The notes beneath the pieces were generated by a model. That model did not search any database, was not told the origin of the DNA, and saw only the letters and a program-made list of their open reading frames with translations. DNA of 26,831 bases from an uncultured Burkholderiaceae bacterium (GTDB lineage: Bacteria; Pseudomonadota; Gammaproteobacteria; Burkholderiales; Burkholderiaceae_F). The position numbers and the translations under genes were made by a program. Each line of letters starts with the position of its first letter. Position 1 is the stretch's first letter. The stretch spans positions 1 through 26,831 of the forward strand of contig CALGWX010000089.1 of NCBI GenBank assembly GCA_937936215.1, written 5' to 3'. Positions 25,162 to 26,831 of this stretch are shown here, piece after piece.

Positions 25162-25414
25162 GCGGCGAGGTCCCCTTGGCGGCTTGGCCGGTCGCCGCGC
25201 GCGCACTGGCCAGGCGGCGCCAGCCGTCGAGTTCGGCGTCCGGGTTTTTCGCCTGCCGGCACGACGCCGCCACTGCCGGGTGGCGCTTGCTGCCGGAGTC
25301 ATGGTCGCGGTCTCCCGGTGGTTGGACCGCTGCGCACGTGCCAGCGCCGCGCGCCGCCCGGCGGACGATCCTCGGCAGCGTCGTGATCCTGCCACGCGGT
25401 CTAACCTTTACGCC
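25162..25414. other. Unexpected 253-bp gap inside the his operon
   Basis: No gene is supportable between hisD and hisC. The DNA is GC-rich, and the hisC frame is open through it on the plus strand, giving Arg/Ala-rich sequence without a domain. Just before the hisC GTG an A+T-richer patch (TAACCTTTA, 25402-25410) could hold a promoter or allow leaderless initiation. Adjacent his genes are otherwise within about 10 bp or overlapping, so the gap looks like an insertion. Confidence 0.45.
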
Positions 25415-26500
25415 GTGAGCGAGCGCCGCCCCGACCTGTCGGTGATCCGCGACGAGATCCGCGCGATCCAGGCTTACGCGGTGCCGGATTCCACCGGCCT
25501 GATCAAGCTCGACGCGATGGAAAACCCGTTCGCGCTGCCGGCCGAGGTGGCGCGCGAACTGGGCGAACGGCTCGGTCAGGTGCTGCTGAACCGCTACCCG
25601 CCGGCGGAGCCGCGCGCGTTCAAGGACAAGCTCGCGCGCGCGATCGGCCTGCCGGCAGGCATGCGGCTGCTGCTCGGCAACGGCTCCGACGAGCTGATCC
25701 ACCTCACGATCCAGGCCTGCGCGAGGCCCGGCGCCACCGTGCTGTCGCCGTGGCCGAGCTTCGAGATGTACGACCTGTCGAGCCGTTTCGACGGCTGCCG
25801 TTTCGTGGCCGTGCCGCTGGCAGCGGACTTCTCGCTCGACCGCGAGCGGCTGCTAGCGGCCATCGCCGAGCATCGGCCGGCGGTGACCTTCATCAGTTGG
25901 CCGAACAACCCGACCGGCAACCTGTTCGATCGCAGCACGGTCGAGGCCGTGCTCGCCGCCGCACCCGGGCTGGTGGTGCTCGACGAGGCCTACCTGCCGT
26001 TCGCGCAGGACACCTGGCTGCCGCAGCTTGCGCATTGGCCGAACCTGCTGGTGCTGCGCACCTTCTCCAAGCTCGGGCTGGCCGGCATCCGCCTGGGGTA
26101 CCTGTGCGGAGACGCGGCCTGGATCGGCGAGATCAACAAGGTGCGGCCGCCATACAACGTCAACGTGCTGACGCTCGCCGCCGCGGATTTCCTGCTCGAC
26201 CGCCTGCCGCTGCTCGACGGGCAGGCGGCGGTGCTGCGCGCCGAGCGGGCGCGGCTGCTGGAACGGCTATGCGCCTTGGTGGGCGTAACCGCTTTCGACT
26301 CGGCGGCAAATTTCATCCTTTTTCGCGTTGGCGGCGGGTCGGATGGCGCCGACCGGGTGTTTGCGCAACTGAAGTCGCGCGGCATACTGGTCAAGAACCG
26401 CACGCACGTGCACCCGCTGCTGCAAGGCTGCCTGCGCGTGACCGTGGGCACCCCCGCCGAGAACGACGCCTTCATCGCCGCGCTCGCGGCCAGCCTGTAA
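25415..26500 (+). CDS. hisC: Histidinol-phosphate aminotransferase HisC
   Basis: This PLP-dependent enzyme converts imidazole acetol phosphate plus glutamate to histidinol phosphate. From the GTG at 25415 it is 361 aa. Class I/II aminotransferase motifs: LDAMENPFALP (33-43), LLLGNGSDELIHL (86-98), SWPNNPTGNL (161-170), VVLDEAYLPF with Asp190 and Tyr193, and the PLP lysine Lys219 in RTFSKLGLAGIRLGYL with Arg226 following. The C-terminus has FILFRV and LRVTVGTPAENDAFI. The GTG is chosen because it gives the usual N-terminus (SERRPDLSVIRDEIRAI). The frame is open upstream as far as 25106 inside hisD, but that extension is not conserved-looking. No Shine-Dalgarno is visible. hisB begins 7 bp after the stop. 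Confidence 0.95.
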   Translation: MSERRPDLSVIRDEIRAIQAYAVPDSTGLIKLDAMENPFALPAEVARELGERLGQVLLNRYPPAEPRAFKDKLARAIGLPAGMRLLLGNGSDELIHLTIQACARPGATVLSPWPSFEMYDLSSRFDGCRFVAVPLAADFSLDRERLLAAIAEHRPAVTFISWPNNPTGNLFDRSTVEAVLAAAPGLVVLDEAYLPFAQDTWLPQLAHWPNLLVLRTFSKLGLAGIRLGYLCGDAAWIGEINKVRPPYNVNVLTLAAADFLLDRLPLLDGQAAVLRAERARLLERLCALVGVTAFDSAANFILFRVGGGSDGADRVFAQLKSRGILVKNRTHVHPLLQGCLRVTVGTPAENDAFIAALAASL

Positions 26501-26507
26501 AGACGCA

Positions 26508-26831
26508 ATGAGTTCCCGCGCCGCCGAGGTCGTTCGCCACACCGCCGAGACGCAGATCCGCGTCGTCGTCGATCTCGACGGCAGCGGCCGGTCGCAGCTT
26601 GCCACCGGCATCGGCTTCTTCGACCACATGCTCGACCAGATCGCCCGTCACGGCCTGTTGGACCTCACGGTGGAGGCGAAGGGCGACCTGCGCGTCGACG
26701 GCCATCACACCGTCGAGGACGTCGGCATCACTCTCGGCCAGGCGGTGGCTCGCGCGGTGGGCGACAAGAAAGGCATCCGCCGCTACGGCCATGCCTACGT
26801 GCCGCTCGACGAGGCGCTGTCCCGGGTGGTG
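26508..26831 (+). CDS. hisB: Imidazoleglycerol-phosphate dehydratase HisB (3' end cut by window)
   Basis: The first 108 codons of IGP dehydratase, which converts imidazoleglycerol phosphate to imidazole acetol phosphate. The frame is open to the last base. Motifs: TGIGFFDHMLDQIARHG and the metal-binding DGHHTVEDVGITLGQA, with the HHxxED signature. The N-terminus starts directly with the dehydratase domain, so this is the monofunctional form and lacks the phosphatase domain fused to it in E. coli HisB. The ATG at 26508 lies 7 bp after hisC. The remaining part (about 85-90 codons by family length) lies outside the window. Confidence 0.95.
   Translation, partial: MSSRAAEVVRHTAETQIRVVVDLDGSGRSQLATGIGFFDHMLDQIARHGLLDLTVEAKGDLRVDGHHTVEDVGITLGQAVARAVGDKKGIRRYGHAYVPLDEALSRVV

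Overview
The window is high-GC proteobacterial chromosome, most likely from a betaproteobacterium. The evidence is the gene order mlaF-mlaE-mlaD-mlaA-mlaC-mlaB, ABC-2 ATPase and permease, ibaG (bolA family), murA, hisG (short form), hisD, hisC, hisB, together with a Gcr-type 'site-specific recombinase' membrane protein, a family I associate with this class. Several GC-rich non-coding stretches resemble the intergenic filler I associate with Rhodocyclales of the Candidatus Accumulibacter type. That is an impression and not a database result.

Layout. (1) 1-1047: an AI-2E/PerM-family membrane protein cut by the left edge. (2) 1182-7037, minus strand: a giant AsmA-like DUF748 envelope protein followed by a patatin phospholipase with POTRA and beta-barrel regions, like the PlpD/type Vd autotransporters. 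(3) 7224-8755, minus strand: a two-gene overlapping pair, a RuBisCO-like protein (form IV) and a small cupin. This pairing matches the Rhodospirillum rubrum route that feeds methylthioadenosine-derived carbon into 1-deoxyxylulose 5-phosphate. It is the most distinctive metabolic element here. (4) 9160-11283, plus strand: an MscS-type channel, an orphan GltI-like periplasmic amino-acid-binding protein and a glycine-zipper lipoprotein, tightly packed. They converge on gltS (sodium/glutamate symporter, minus strand, 11718-12923) across about 430 bp of non-coding DNA. (5) 13035-15077: gcr. (6) 15336-19465: a complete Mla system for retrograde phospholipid transport. (7) 19539-21445: an ABC-2 type exporter of the YadG/YadH kind. 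(8) 21456-26831: ibaG, murA and the start of a histidine operon, running off the right edge inside hisB.

Envelope lipid homeostasis is the common theme: Mla, the AsmA-like protein, the patatin phospholipase, murA and the ABC-2 exporter. HisG is the short form, so it needs a HisZ partner that is not in this window. Two plus-strand genes (mscS and the ABC-2 ATPase) have an intrinsic-terminator-like hairpin plus T-run within a few bases of the start codon. In the second case a TACAAT -10-like box lies directly upstream, which suggests 5'-leader attenuation or very tight gene packing.

I found no convincing RNA genes, CRISPR array, insertion sequence or phage. Nothing amounts to a clearly new system. 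The best leads are the RLP-cupin pair, the leader hairpins, the channel/binding-protein operon and the possible dispersed repeats in the long gaps.
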